Of a stretch of 64,000 nt of DNA, positions 9,711 through 17,462 are shown in pieces. The DNA is from Roseisolibacter agri (GTDB lineage Bacteria; Gemmatimonadota; Gemmatimonadetes; Gemmatimonadales; Gemmatimonadaceae). Position numbers and translations under genes: made by a program. The DNA lies in the NCBI RefSeq assembly GCF_030159095.1, contig NZ_BRXS01000006.1, forward strand, positions 372,001 to 436,000. The letters are read 5' to 3'. The notes under the pieces were generated by a model. It worked only from the letters and a program-made list of their open reading frames with translations, did no database searches and was not told the DNA's origin. Each line of letters starts with the position of its first letter. The stretch's first letter is position 1.

Positions 9711-10817
9711 TCACGAGAGCTCGAGCAGCTCCCGCGTGAAGTGCGTCAGGACTTCGGGGCCGGTCGGAGCGAGATGCACGTCGTCCTCGATGCGCACGCC
9801 GCCCCAGCCGGGCAGGTAGATCCCGGGCTCGATGGTCACGACCGAATCGGGCGGGAGGATCGCCTCGGCCGACCGCGCCAGCCGCGGGGCCTCGTGCACC
9901 TCCAGCCCGATTCCGTGGCCGAGGCTGTGCCCGAAGGCATCGCCGTAGCCGCGCCCGTCAATGTAGTCGCGCGCCAGGGCGTCGGCATCCCGGCCCGTCT
10001 GGCCGACCCGCACCTGCGCGCTGGCCAGCGCGTTGGCCGCGCGCACGACGTCGTAGACCTCGCGCTGCCGCTCGTCGGCCCGTCCGAGCACGACCGTACG
10101 GGTCACGTCGGCGCAGTAGCCCTCGACGATGGCGCCGAAGTCGATGAGCAGGAAGTCGCCGCGCTGCAGCTCGCGCGCGGCCGCGCGCGCATGCGGGAGC
10201 GCGGCGCGCGGCCCGCTGGCGACGATCGTCTCGAACGGGAAGCCCTCGCTCCCCGCCTCGCGCAGCGCGCGCTCGAGGATGCCCGCGACGGCCAGCTCGG
10301 TGAGCCCGGGCCGCACCTCGGCCAGCGTCCGCTCGAGCGCGGTCACCGCGACGACGCCCGCCTCGCGGATGCGCGCGACCTCGTCGGCGTCCTTGTGCTC
10401 GCGCAGGCGCTCGACCAGATCGGCGGTCGGACGCCACGTCCAGCGCGCGCCGGCGTCGAGCAGCCGCTGGAAGTCGCGGTGCAGCACGTGCGCGCTCTCG
10501 AAGCCGACCACCTCGACGTACGCGAGCGCGGCGAGCTGCTGCCAGAGGCCGGTCCACAGGCTCTGCGCCTCGATCACCACGCGCGCGCGGTCGCCCACCT
10601 GCTCCGCCGCCTGCGTCTGGTAGCGGAAGTCGGTGATGAGCACGACGTCGCCGCGATGCGTGACCAGCAGCAGCGCGCTCGTGCCGCCGAAGCCGGTCAG
10701 GTAGCGGACGTTCGGCAGGCTGGTGACGAGCAGCGCGTCGAGATGCGCGTGCTGCATCGCGTCGACCAGCGCGGCGAGCCGCGACGACCGTGCGTCAGCC
10801 ACGCGACGCGACCTCAC
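9711..10817 (-). CDS. pepP: Xaa-Pro aminopeptidase/dipeptidase, M24 family
   Basis: About 368 residues: creatinase-like N-domain (1-~135) and M24 pita-bread metallopeptidase domain. The five metal ligands are readable: the two Asp in [18 protein letters not shown], the His in [14 protein letters not shown], the Glu in TIEPGIY and the Glu in VRIEDDV. It removes N-terminal residues linked to proline. The start is uncertain: ATG 10817 overlaps the aroQ end by 23 nt, and GTG 10802 overlaps it by 8 nt. In many bacteria this gene sits in aroQ-pepP-efp-accB-accC; here efp is missing and 104 bp separate it from accB. Confidence 0.92.
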   Translation of the reverse strand: MRSRRVADARSSRLAALVDAMQHAHLDALLVTSLPNVRYLTGFGGTSALLLVTHRGDVVLITDFRYQTQAAEQVGDRARVVIEAQSLWTGLWQQLAALAYVEVVGFESAHVLHRDFQRLLDAGARWTWRPTADLVERLREHKDADEVARIREAGVVAVTALERTLAEVRPGLTELAVAGILERALREAGSEGFPFETIVASGPRAALPHARAAARELQRGDFLLIDFGAIVEGYCADVTRTVVLGRADERQREVYDVVRAANALASAQVRVGQTGRDADALARDYIDGRGYGDAFGHSLGHGIGLEVHEAPRLARSAEAILPPDSVVTIEPGIYLPGWGGVRIEDDVHLAPTGPEVLTHFTRELLELS

Positions 10818-11250
10818 GTGCGCGCAGGTGCGCGACGAGCCCGCGCAGCGCGAGCTCGTAACCCATCACGCCCAGGCCGCACACGACGCCCACCGCGGCC
10901 GACGCGAGCATCGAGTGACGGCGCTCGGGCTCGCGCGCGTAGACGTTGGTCACGTGCACCTCCACGAAGGGGAGCGCGACGCCGGTGAGCGCGTCGCGGA
11001 TGGCGAGGCTCGTGTGGCTGTACGCGCCCGCGTTCAGCACGACGCCGTGCGCGTCGCCGCGCAGCGCGTGGATGAGGTCCACCAGCTCGCCCTCGCCGTT
11101 GCGCTGCGCGGCCGTGACCTCGACGTCGAGCTCCGACGCGACGCGCTGCAGGTGCGCCTCCACGTCGGCGAGCGTGTCGCGGCCGTACAGCGCCGGCTCG
11201 CGCGTGCCGAGGAGGTTCAGATTGGGGCCGTTCAGGAGGGCGATCCTCAC
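10795..11250 (-). CDS. aroQ: Type II 3-dehydroquinate dehydratase
   Basis: 151 residues, the standard size of the small dodecameric type II enzyme. The signature GPNLNLLGTREPALYG is at the N-terminus with the catalytic Tyr; NAGAYSHTS and EVHVTNVYAREPERRHS supply substrate-binding Asn/His/Arg. It dehydrates 3-dehydroquinate in the shikimate pathway. The GTG start at 11250 shares four bases (GTGA) with the stop of the upstream TPR gene, suggesting coupled translation. Confidence 0.96.
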   Translation of the reverse strand: MRIALLNGPNLNLLGTREPALYGRDTLADVEAHLQRVASELDVEVTAAQRNGEGELVDLIHALRGDAHGVVLNAGAYSHTSLAIRDALTGVALPFVEVHVTNVYAREPERRHSMLASAAVGVVCGLGVMGYELALRGLVAHLRAREVASRG

Positions 11251-13595
11251 ACCGACAGCCCCTTCAGCCACGCGTGGAACTGCGCGAGGTCCTCGTCGTC
11301 GGTCGTCGTGCGCGCGGGCGTCTCGTCGACGACGGGCATCGGCGCGGCGGGCGTCGCGGGGCGCGCCGGCTCCGGCTGCACCTCGGCGACGGCGCCGGCA
11401 TCGCTCCACGCGTGCGCGGGCGCATCGCTGGGCGGCGTCGCACCGTCCGCGGGCGCGCCCTCCTCGAGCCCCTCGAAGAACCGCTCGAACGAGAAGTCGC
11501 CGAGGCCATACGGCGCCTCCTCGGCCGGCGGAGCGGGCGCCGGCGGCGTGGCGGCGGCCGGCAGCGACGGTGGGCTCACGAAGAGCGCGTCGGCCAGCGA
11601 CGTCGCGGGCGACGCCGACGACGAGAACGCGTCGGCGAGCCGGCGTGCGGCCCGCTCGTCATCCGCGTGCGCGTCGCCGCCGAACAGCCCGCGCGGCGAG
11701 GTCTGGATCGCCTCGGGCGCGGCCGGCGTCTCCGTGGCCGGCAGCTCGGCGGGCGGCGCGGCCGGCGGCTCGGCGACCGCCGACGCGCCGCCCGCGAGCG
11801 CCGCGAAGAAGGCGCCCGCGGTGGACCCCGTCTCGACGGGCGCCGCGACCGGCTCCTCGACGCGCGGCTGCTGGCTCGCGCGCAGGTCGGCCACCCGGGC
11901 GGCCAGCGCCTCGTCCTGCGGACGCTGCGCGGCCAGCTGCACGTAGACGTCGAGCGCCTGGTCGAGGTGTCCCTGGCTCAGGAGCAGGCCGGCCATGGTC
12001 TCGGTCACGAACGGCACCGAGGGGATGCTGATCGCCGGCGTCGGGCGCTCGTTCGCGGCCGGATACGGCTCCGGCTCGTCGGTCGCGATCGGCGGCAGGT
12101 CGAGCCCGACGACCGGGTCGTACGTGGGCTCCGGCTCCGGCTCGGTGACCGGCTCGGTGACCGGCTCGGTGACCGGCTCCACCGACGCCGTCTCAGCCGC
12201 CGGTTCGAGCAGCTCGGTCCACGCGTCCTCGGCCAGCGGCGACTCGACCTCCGTCTCGACCGCGGCCTCCACGACGTCGAGCAGGTCGGGCGACGCGTCC
12301 TCGGGCAGTGCGTCGACCCAGCCGGCCTCGCTGACGACGGGCTCCGGCTCGTCGACGGGCAACGGCTCGCTCGCGGACTCGGCCGCATCGCTCCAGTCGT
12401 GCACGAACTCGAGCGCGACCGGCACCGGCTCGGGCTCCGGCTCGACGGCCGACGCGGGCTCGGGAGCGACGGGCTCCTTCACCTCCTCGGGCGCCTCGAC
12501 CGCGGGCTCCTCCGCGACCGGCGCGTCCGCGAGCGGCTCCTCGGCATCGGGCTCCGGCGCCGGCTCGACGGTCTCCTCGACCTCGACGACCGGGCTGGAC
12601 GCCGCGGGCACCCACACCTCCTCGATCGTCGAGACCACGGCGTCGGGCCCGGGCTCGACAGGCGCTTCAGCCACCGGCTCGATCTCGGGCTCCGCGTCGG
12701 GCTCCGCGTCGGGCTCCACGTCGGGCTCCGCGTCGGGCTGTGTGGCCGGCTCCTCCTCCGCCGTCGGGGCGACCTCCGCCTCCAGCTCGTCCGGCAGCAG
12801 CTCGGCCCAGTCCACCGGGTCCAGCGCCACCGGCTCGGGCAGCGGGTTCGTCACGGCCGCGTCCACGGCGGGTGCCGCGGCAGCGTCGGCCTCGGGCGTG
12901 GCGGACGCCGCGGGCGGCAGCTCGAGCAGCTCGTCGTCGAGGTCGAGCGGCCCGGTCCAGCGCTCCGGCTCCGACGCCGGCGCGGCGGGCGGCTCCGCCA
13001 GCGGCGCCTCGTTGCTCGGCGCGGCCACGGGCAGCTCCGCGGTCTCGTGCGGCGTCTCGGCGGCCGTGGCATCGCCCGGGAGCTCGAGGTCGAGGGCGGA
13101 CCACTCGAGCGGCTCCAGCGCGGGGGCCGGCGGTGGCGGCGGCGCGACGTACGTCTCCGTCACGGGCGCCGGCGCGGGCGGCGCGACGCGCTGGGCCGCC
13201 GGCGCCAGCTGCTGCAGTTGCGCGGCGATGTCGTCGTTGCGCGGGTCGGCCTCCAGCACCCGCTGGTACCAGGCGCGCGCCGCCGTTCCGTCGCCGCGGT
13301 CGCGGGCGATGTCGCCCAGGTGCCGGAGCGCGATCAGGTTCTCGGGGTCGAGCTCCAGCGCCCGCTCGAACGAGCGCTGTGCCTCCTCCGGCTTCCGCGA
13401 CTCGTAGAGCGCCTGCCCCAGCACCACGTGCCCGCTCATGTGGCCGGGATAGCTGGCCAGCTGCTCGCGACAGATGCGGATCGCGGTCGCGAGGTCGCCG
13501 GACTTCCGGTACTCGTTGGCGAGCGGGGCGAAGTAGCGCCGCGGGTTCTCCGCGAACTTGCGCTCTAGCTCGTCGAGCCGGTCGGGATCGGCCAT
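11247..13595 (-). CDS. Large acidic TPR protein with Trp-dotted disordered linker
   Basis: 782 residues. Residues 5-125 form three or more TPR units (MADPDRLDELERKFAENPRRYFAP, SGHVVLGQALYESRKPEEAQ, ALRHLGDIARDRGDGTAARAWY). About 400 residues of Pro/Glu/Ala/Asp/Val-rich low-complexity sequence follow, then another TPR-like pair (GLLLSQGHLDQALDVYVQLA) and a second linker. The tail is DLAQFHAWLKGLSV. The linkers are dotted with tryptophans in similar contexts (EWSALDLELP, DWAELLPDEL, DWSDAAES, AWSDAG). No signal peptide or membrane helix is seen, so it is probably a cytoplasmic scaffold; the function is unknown. It heads the aroQ-pepP-accBC run and overlaps aroQ by GTGA. Two 12-bp minisatellites lie inside the gene. 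Confidence 0.85.
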   Translation of the reverse strand: MADPDRLDELERKFAENPRRYFAPLANEYRKSGDLATAIRICREQLASYPGHMSGHVVLGQALYESRKPEEAQRSFERALELDPENLIALRHLGDIARDRGDGTAARAWYQRVLEADPRNDDIAAQLQQLAPAAQRVAPPAPAPVTETYVAPPPPPAPALEPLEWSALDLELPGDATAAETPHETAELPVAAPSNEAPLAEPPAAPASEPERWTGPLDLDDELLELPPAASATPEADAAAAPAVDAAVTNPLPEPVALDPVDWAELLPDELEAEVAPTAEEEPATQPDAEPDVEPDAEPDAEPEIEPVAEAPVEPGPDAVVSTIEEVWVPAASSPVVEVEETVEPAPEPDAEEPLADAPVAEEPAVEAPEEVKEPVAPEPASAVEPEPEPVPVALEFVHDWSDAAESASEPLPVDEPEPVVSEAGWVDALPEDASPDLLDVVEAAVETEVESPLAEDAWTELLEPAAETASVEPVTEPVTEPVTEPEPEPTYDPVVGLDLPPIATDEPEPYPAANERPTPAISIPSVPFVTETMAGLLLSQGHLDQALDVYVQLAAQRPQDEALAARVADLRASQQPRVEEPVAAPVETGSTAGAFFAALAGGASAVAEPPAAPPAELPATETPAAPEAIQTSPRGLFGGDAHADDERAARRLADAFSSSASPATSLADALFVSPPSLPAAATPPAPAPPAEEAPYGLGDFSFERFFEGLEEGAPADGATPPSDAPAHAWSDAGAVAEVQPEPARPATPAAPMPVVDETPARTTTDDEDLAQFHAWLKGLSV
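12141..12176. repeat. In-frame 12-bp tandem repeat (3 identical copies)
   Basis: Three exact copies of CTCGGTGACCGG inside the TPR gene, encoding a repeating P-V-T-E on the minus strand. The copies are identical at every base, which suggests recent slippage. Confidence 0.85.
12685..12744. repeat. In-frame 12-bp tandem repeat (5 near-identical copies)
   Basis: Five units of TCGGGCTCCGCG with one substitution in the third and a diverged last copy, encoding repeated D/V-A-E-P on the minus strand inside the acidic linker of the same TPR protein. The unit length is a multiple of three, so copy-number change keeps the frame. Confidence 0.85.
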
Positions 13596-13718
13596 GTCCT
13601 GGCGGCGGGCGGGAGGGACCGTCGGCGGAACGCGGTCCGCGGCCGGCGGGTATCGCCGCGGACGACGCCGCGGACCGCGACGCCCGGCGCGACCGGCCCG
13701 GGCTGCGAGGCCCGGGAA

Positions 13719-13746
13719 GATATACGGGCCGGCCGAGCAGCGTCAA
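13719..13746 (-). promoter_or_regulatory. Candidate sigma70 promoter for the TPR-aroQ-pepP-acc run
   Basis: Minus strand: -35 TTGACG (13746-13741), 16-bp spacer, -10 TATATC (13724-13719). The leader to ATG 13595 would be about 117 nt. It lies back-to-back with the plus-strand candidate at 13778-13807. Confidence 0.5.
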
Positions 13747-13777
13747 CGCGACCGGGCGCCCGAAGTCCCGCGTTCCC

Positions 13778-13807
13778 TTGATTTTAGCCGTCGGCGCCCG
13801 GTAGCTT
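13778..13807 (+). promoter_or_regulatory. Candidate sigma70 promoter for the PpiD/SurA-like gene
   Basis: Plus strand: -35 TTGATT (13778-13783), 18-bp spacer, -10 TAGCTT (13802-13807), leaving a leader of about 100 nt to GTG 13912. The 316-bp region 13596-13911 otherwise holds only this divergent pair and GC-rich sequence. Confidence 0.45.
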
Positions 13808-13897
13808 TGGCGGCTGTTCCGCTCCCGTCCGCACGCGCTGCGAGCCCCACACGCGCGCGGACGTCGTCCCCCGTTCCATCCCCTCTCGCTTCCCGCC

Positions 13898-13902
13898 AGG
13901 AG
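13898..13902 (+). promoter_or_regulatory. Ribosome binding site deciding the PpiD-like start
   Basis: AGGAG, nine bases before GTG 13912. The in-frame ATG at 13924 would be 21 bases away, too far, so GTG 13912 is chosen. Confidence 0.65.
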
Positions 13903-13911
13903 TTACGCCCC

Positions 13912-15747
13912 GTGCTGCAATCGATGCGGAGCGCCGCGAAGTACGTCTGGATCATCCTGATCGTCGCGTTCGTCGGCGGCTTCCTGCTCGTGGAGACGTC
14001 CGGCCTGCTGAACCGCGACGTCGTCACCTCCAACACCGCGATCGCGGAGGTGAACGGGGAGGACATCCTCGCGACGGAGTACTTCCGCGCGGTGCAGCTC
14101 CGCGAGCAGCAGGAGAGCCAGCGCCTCGGCCGCGGCCTCACGCTCGACGAGCGCCAGCAGCTCGAGCAGGCCGTCTTCGACGACCTGGTGAACGACCGCC
14201 TGGTGCGCCAGGAGCTCGATCGCCGCGGCATCCAGGTGACCGACGCGGAGATCATCGCGGCGGCGCAGACGTCGCCGCCGCCCGAGCTGCTGCAGAACCC
14301 CGAGCTGCAGACGGACGGGCAGTTCGACCCCGAGAAGTACCGTCGCTTCCTCGCCAACCCGGCGGCGAAGGCGCAGGGCATCCTGCAGTACCTCGAGGCG
14401 TACTACCGCAGCGAGATCCCGAAGCAGAAGCTGTTCGCGCAGGTCGCGAGCGACGTCTACGCGTCCGACGCGCGCCTGTGGGCGCTCTGGCAGGACACGC
14501 ACGACTCGGCGCGCGTGACGTACGCCGCGTTCCGCCCGGAGCTCATCCCAGACTCCGCGGTGAAGGTGAGCGACGCGGACGTGTCGGCGTACTACGAGCG
14601 CAACCGCAAGACGTTCGAGCGGCCCGGCCGCGCGGTCGTCTCGCTGGTCGCGATCCCGCGCACGGTGACGGCGGAGGACTCGACCGCCGCGCGCCAGCGC
14701 GCGCAGGCGCTGCGCGACGAGATCGCGGCCGGCGCGAAGTTCGAGGACGTCGCGCGCCGCGAGTCGGCCGACAGCGCGTCGGGCGCGCAGGGCGGTGACC
14801 TGGGCCGCGGCCCGCGCGGCCGCTTCGTGCCGGAGTTCGAGGCCGCGGCGTACGCGCTGCAGCCCGGCCAGCTCTCGCAGCCGGTGGCGACGCCGTTCGG
14901 CTATCACGTCATCCGCGTCGACGCGAAGAACGGCGACACGCTCGCGGTGCGCCACATCCTCGTGCGCATCGGCCAGAGCGACTCGACGGCGGCGCGCACC
15001 GATCGCGCGGCCGACGCGCTGGCGAAGGACGCCGCCGCCGCGGAGGATCCGAAGAAGTTCGATGCGGCCGCGGCGAAGTACAACCTGCCGAAGACGCAGG
15101 TCGTCGCGATCGAGAAGGAGCCGCTGACGGCGAACGGCCGCTACGTGCCGAGCGTGAGCGCGTGGGCGTTCGGCGGCGCGAAGGTCGGCGAGTCGAGCGA
15201 CCTGTTCGACGCGCCCGAGGCGTACTACCTCGCGCGCCTCGACTCGCTCACGCCCGGCGGCGCGCAGCCGCTGGCCGAGGTGCGCGACGAGATCCTCCGC
15301 CGCCTGCAGCGCGAGAAGAAGCTGGAGCTGCTGCTGCCGCGCGCGCAGGAGTTCGCGGCCGCCGCGCGCACGAAGGGCTTCGAGGCGGCGGCGCAGGCGA
15401 CGAAGGGCGTGGAGCTCGGCACGACGCCGATGTTCACGCGCACGTCGCTGGTGCCCGGCCTCGGTCAGTTCACGGCGGCGCACGGCGCGGCGTTCGGCGT
15501 CCCGGTGAACCAGATCAGCGCGCCAGTCATCTCGCGCGACGCGGTGGTCGTGCTGCGCGTGGACCAGCGCGTCAACGCGGACAAGGGCGCGTGGCAGGCG
15601 CAGAAGACGCAGCAGCGTCGCCAGATCACGCAGGCGCTCCGCCAGTCGCGCGTGCGCGAGTACCTCTCCAGCCTGCGCGAGAGCGCGAAGCTCGAGGACA
15701 ACCGCAAGGACGTCCTCGCGGCGCAGCGCGCGCAGTCGGCGGGCTGA
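13912..15747 (+). CDS. ppiD: PpiD/SurA-type membrane-anchored peptidyl-prolyl isomerase
   Basis: 611 residues from GTG 13912. A single N-terminal transmembrane anchor (YVWIILIVAFVGGFLLV, ~residues 11-27) is followed by a SurA_N-like helical domain (EVNGEDILATEYFRAVQLRE, LEQAVFDDLVNDRLVRQELDRRGI). At least one clear parvulin-type rotamase domain follows at ~240-345 (ADSASGAQGGDLG, GRFVPEFEAAAYAL, TPFGYHVIRVDAK) and a second degenerate copy after it (VRHILVRIGQSDS). Proteins of this build chaperone outer-membrane proteins as they leave the Sec translocon. It is a single gene on the plus strand, divergent from the TPR gene and ending in a strong hairpin. Confidence 0.9.
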   Translation: MLQSMRSAAKYVWIILIVAFVGGFLLVETSGLLNRDVVTSNTAIAEVNGEDILATEYFRAVQLREQQESQRLGRGLTLDERQQLEQAVFDDLVNDRLVRQELDRRGIQVTDAEIIAAAQTSPPPELLQNPELQTDGQFDPEKYRRFLANPAAKAQGILQYLEAYYRSEIPKQKLFAQVASDVYASDARLWALWQDTHDSARVTYAAFRPELIPDSAVKVSDADVSAYYERNRKTFERPGRAVVSLVAIPRTVTAEDSTAARQRAQALRDEIAAGAKFEDVARRESADSASGAQGGDLGRGPRGRFVPEFEAAAYALQPGQLSQPVATPFGYHVIRVDAKNGDTLAVRHILVRIGQSDSTAARTDRAADALAKDAAAAEDPKKFDAAAAKYNLPKTQVVAIEKEPLTANGRYVPSVSAWAFGGAKVGESSDLFDAPEAYYLARLDSLTPGGAQPLAEVRDEILRRLQREKKLELLLPRAQEFAAAARTKGFEAAAQATKGVELGTTPMFTRTSLVPGLGQFTAAHGAAFGVPVNQISAPVISRDAVVVLRVDQRVNADKGAWQAQKTQQRRQITQALRQSRVREYLSSLRESAKLEDNRKDVLAAQRAQSAG

Positions 15748-15762
15748 CCGGCGCCGCACGCG

Positions 15763-15809
15763 AGCGACGCGGGGCCGCGACTCGGATCGAGTCGCGGCCC
15801 CGCGTCGCT
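15763..15809 (+). terminator. Perfect 21-bp hairpin after the PpiD-like gene
   Basis: 21-bp arms (15763-15783 and 15789-15809) with a GGATC loop, 15 bp past the PpiD stop, followed only by TTC. A second hairpin for the converging tatA lies 29 bp away. Confidence 0.75.
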
Positions 15810-15837
15810 TTCAGCACCTCACGACCGGTGGATGCAC

Positions 15838-15872
15838 GAAGGCCCCGGAGGCGCGATGCATCCGGGGCCTTC
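15838..15872 (-). terminator. Hairpin after tatA
   Basis: 12-bp perfect arms (15838-15849 and 15861-15872) with an 11-nt loop, 16 bp past the tatA stop. It would close the 19-kb minus-strand gene train. Confidence 0.65.
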
Positions 15873-15888
15873 TCGCGTGGTGCGAGGC

Positions 15889-16155
15889 TCAGCTCAGCAG
15901 ACGCTTCGGCTGCCGGGCCTCTTCCTCGGCCGCCGTCTCGACCGGCCGGGGCACCTCGCGCTCGGCGCCGATGCTGCGCGTCTCGTCGCGCGCCGGCTCC
16001 GTGATGGCGCGCTGCGCCTCGCTCATGTTGCGCTTGAACTCGTTGATGCCCTTGCCGAGCGAGCCCGCGACCTCGGGGATGCGCTTCGCCCCGAAGAGGA
16101 TGAGGACGATCAGCAGGATGATGAGGATCTCGGGCAGGCCGATGTTGCTGAACAT
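15889..16155 (-). CDS. tatA: Twin-arginine translocase pore subunit TatA
   Basis: 88 residues. It has the family's N-terminal transmembrane helix (LPEILIILLIVLILFG), the FGAKRIPEVAGSLGKGINEFK hinge and amphipathic helix with the conserved Phe-Gly, then a charged tail. It forms the variable-size pore that carries folded proteins with RR signal peptides. AGGAG lies seven bases before the ATG. The partner tatC lies about 12 kb upstream in the same gene train; no separate TatB is seen, so one TatA may do both jobs as in minimal systems. It is the last gene before the hairpin. Confidence 0.93.
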   Translation of the reverse strand: MFSNIGLPEILIILLIVLILFGAKRIPEVAGSLGKGINEFKRNMSEAQRAITEPARDETRSIGAEREVPRPVETAAEEEARQPKRLLS

Positions 16156-16164
16156 GGCGGTCTC

Positions 16165-16449
16165 CTAGAAGAGCGACCGAGCGATGAGGTAGGCGAGCAG
16201 GACGCCGACGAGGCTCAGGAGCGACACGTCCAGCGCGATCGGTCCGAGTGCGAACTTCAATATAACGAGGTCGATCGAGAGCGGTCCCAGCGCGGGCGTG
16301 ACGCCCGTGGTCAGGAACTCCTTCACCGCGCCCGGCGGCAGGAAGCGCCGCGCGACCTGGGTGAGCAGCCCACCGGCGATGAAGCCAGCGGCGAGCACGC
16401 CGGCGTGGAAGCGCGGCCGGCGGCGGGACGACGTGTTGCGCGTTGCCAT
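16165..16449 (-). CDS. DUF4321 small membrane protein
   Basis: 94 residues from ATG 16449. After a basic N-terminus (MATRNTSSRRRPRFHAG) come two hydrophobic segments, VLAAGFIAGGLLTQVAR and DVSLLSLVGVLLAYLIARSLF, separated by a stretch ending LSIDLVILKFALGPIALDV. This pattern (N-terminal helix, 'LxIDL' strand, C-terminal helix) matches DUF4321, a family of unknown function. It sits 8 bp after the polyprenyl synthase and 9 bp before tatA, so it is almost certainly co-transcribed. Confidence 0.82.
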   Translation of the reverse strand: MATRNTSSRRRPRFHAGVLAAGFIAGGLLTQVARRFLPPGAVKEFLTTGVTPALGPLSIDLVILKFALGPIALDVSLLSLVGVLLAYLIARSLF

Positions 16450-16457
16450 ACCCCGGC

Positions 16458-17462
16458 CTACCAGCGGCGGTCCAGAACGTACCCGATGGCGTCCACCAGG
16501 GACGCGCGCACCGGCGTGTCGGGCAGGTCCGCGAGCGCCTCCTCGGCCTCGCGGGCGAACTGGTCGCCGCGGCGGCGGGCGTACTCCAGCCCCCCGTGCT
16601 CGCTCACCAGCGCGATGATCTCGGCCACCTGGGCGTCGGTCGGCTCCGCGGTCGCGAACAGCTCCTCGACGCTCCGGCGGCCGGCCGGCGCCATGCTCCG
16701 CAGCGCGGCGATGAGCGGCAGCGTGACCTTGTGCTCGCGAAGGTCGAGGCCCGTCGGCTTGCCGGTCATCTCCTGCCCTTCGGTGTAGTCGAGCAGGTCG
16801 TCGGCGACCTGGAAGGCCATCCCGAGCCGCTCGCCGTAGCGCACCAGCGCCTCGCGGTGGCGGCGCGCGCCGGTCAGCGCGCCGAGCTCGCAGGCGGCGC
16901 GGAAGAGCGACGCGGTCTTGGCGCGGATGAGCGCGTCGTAGTCGTCCTCGGAGAACGCGAGCGCGTCGATCGCGCCCAGCTGCCGCATCTCGCCGAGGGT
17001 CATCGTGGTGGACGCATCGGCGAAGACGCGGGCGACGTCCCAGTCGTTCAGGCGCACGAGCTCCGTGAGCGCGCGGGCGTAGAGGAAGTCGCCCATGATC
17101 ACGCTCACCTGATGGCTGAACAGGGCGTTGATCGTCGGCATGCCGCGGCGCAGCACCGAGTGGTCCACCGCGTCGTCGTGCACGAGCGTCGCGAGGTGCA
17201 GCACCTCGAGCGTGGCGGCGATCGGGATCGCGCGCTCCTCCGGCGTGTCGTCGACCGCGCTCGACAGCAGCACGAGCGTGGGGCGGAACATCTTGCCCTT
17301 CATCGCCGCGAGGTGCTGGTTGACCTCGTCGGCGATCGCCAGGTCGGTCGCCACGATGCGCCAGATCTCGCCCGACACTCGGTCGAGGCGTGCGCGCACG
17401 GGGGCCTGGATGTCCTGCAGGGCTGCGGCGACGTCGGCGCGGGAGCGCGCGGACACGGTCAT
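16458..17462 (-). CDS. Polyprenyl diphosphate synthase (IspB/HepT-like)
   Basis: 334 residues. Both aspartate-rich Mg-binding motifs of trans-prenyltransferases are present: LVHDDAVD (~113) and VADDLLD (~234), along with GKMFRPTLVLL and GDFLYARAL. It condenses isopentenyl diphosphate onto allylic diphosphates, most likely making the side chain of a respiratory quinone; product chain length cannot be read with confidence. The ATG at 17462 overlaps the preceding TPR gene's stop as ATGA. No quinone-ring genes are in the window. Confidence 0.92.
   Translation of the reverse strand: MTVSARSRADVAAALQDIQAPVRARLDRVSGEIWRIVATDLAIADEVNQHLAAMKGKMFRPTLVLLSSAVDDTPEERAIPIAATLEVLHLATLVHDDAVDHSVLRRGMPTINALFSHQVSVIMGDFLYARALTELVRLNDWDVARVFADASTTMTLGEMRQLGAIDALAFSEDDYDALIRAKTASLFRAACELGALTGARRHREALVRYGERLGMAFQVADDLLDYTEGQEMTGKPTGLDLREHKVTLPLIAALRSMAPAGRRSVEELFATAEPTDAQVAEIIALVSEHGGLEYARRRGDQFAREAEEALADLPDTPVRASLVDAIGYVLDRRW

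Noticed and set aside
9607-9714. Longer N-terminus for AccB
   Set aside because: The added residues are Arg/Pro-rich and not AccB-like; MIDLRYVKK at 9606 is the usual family start.
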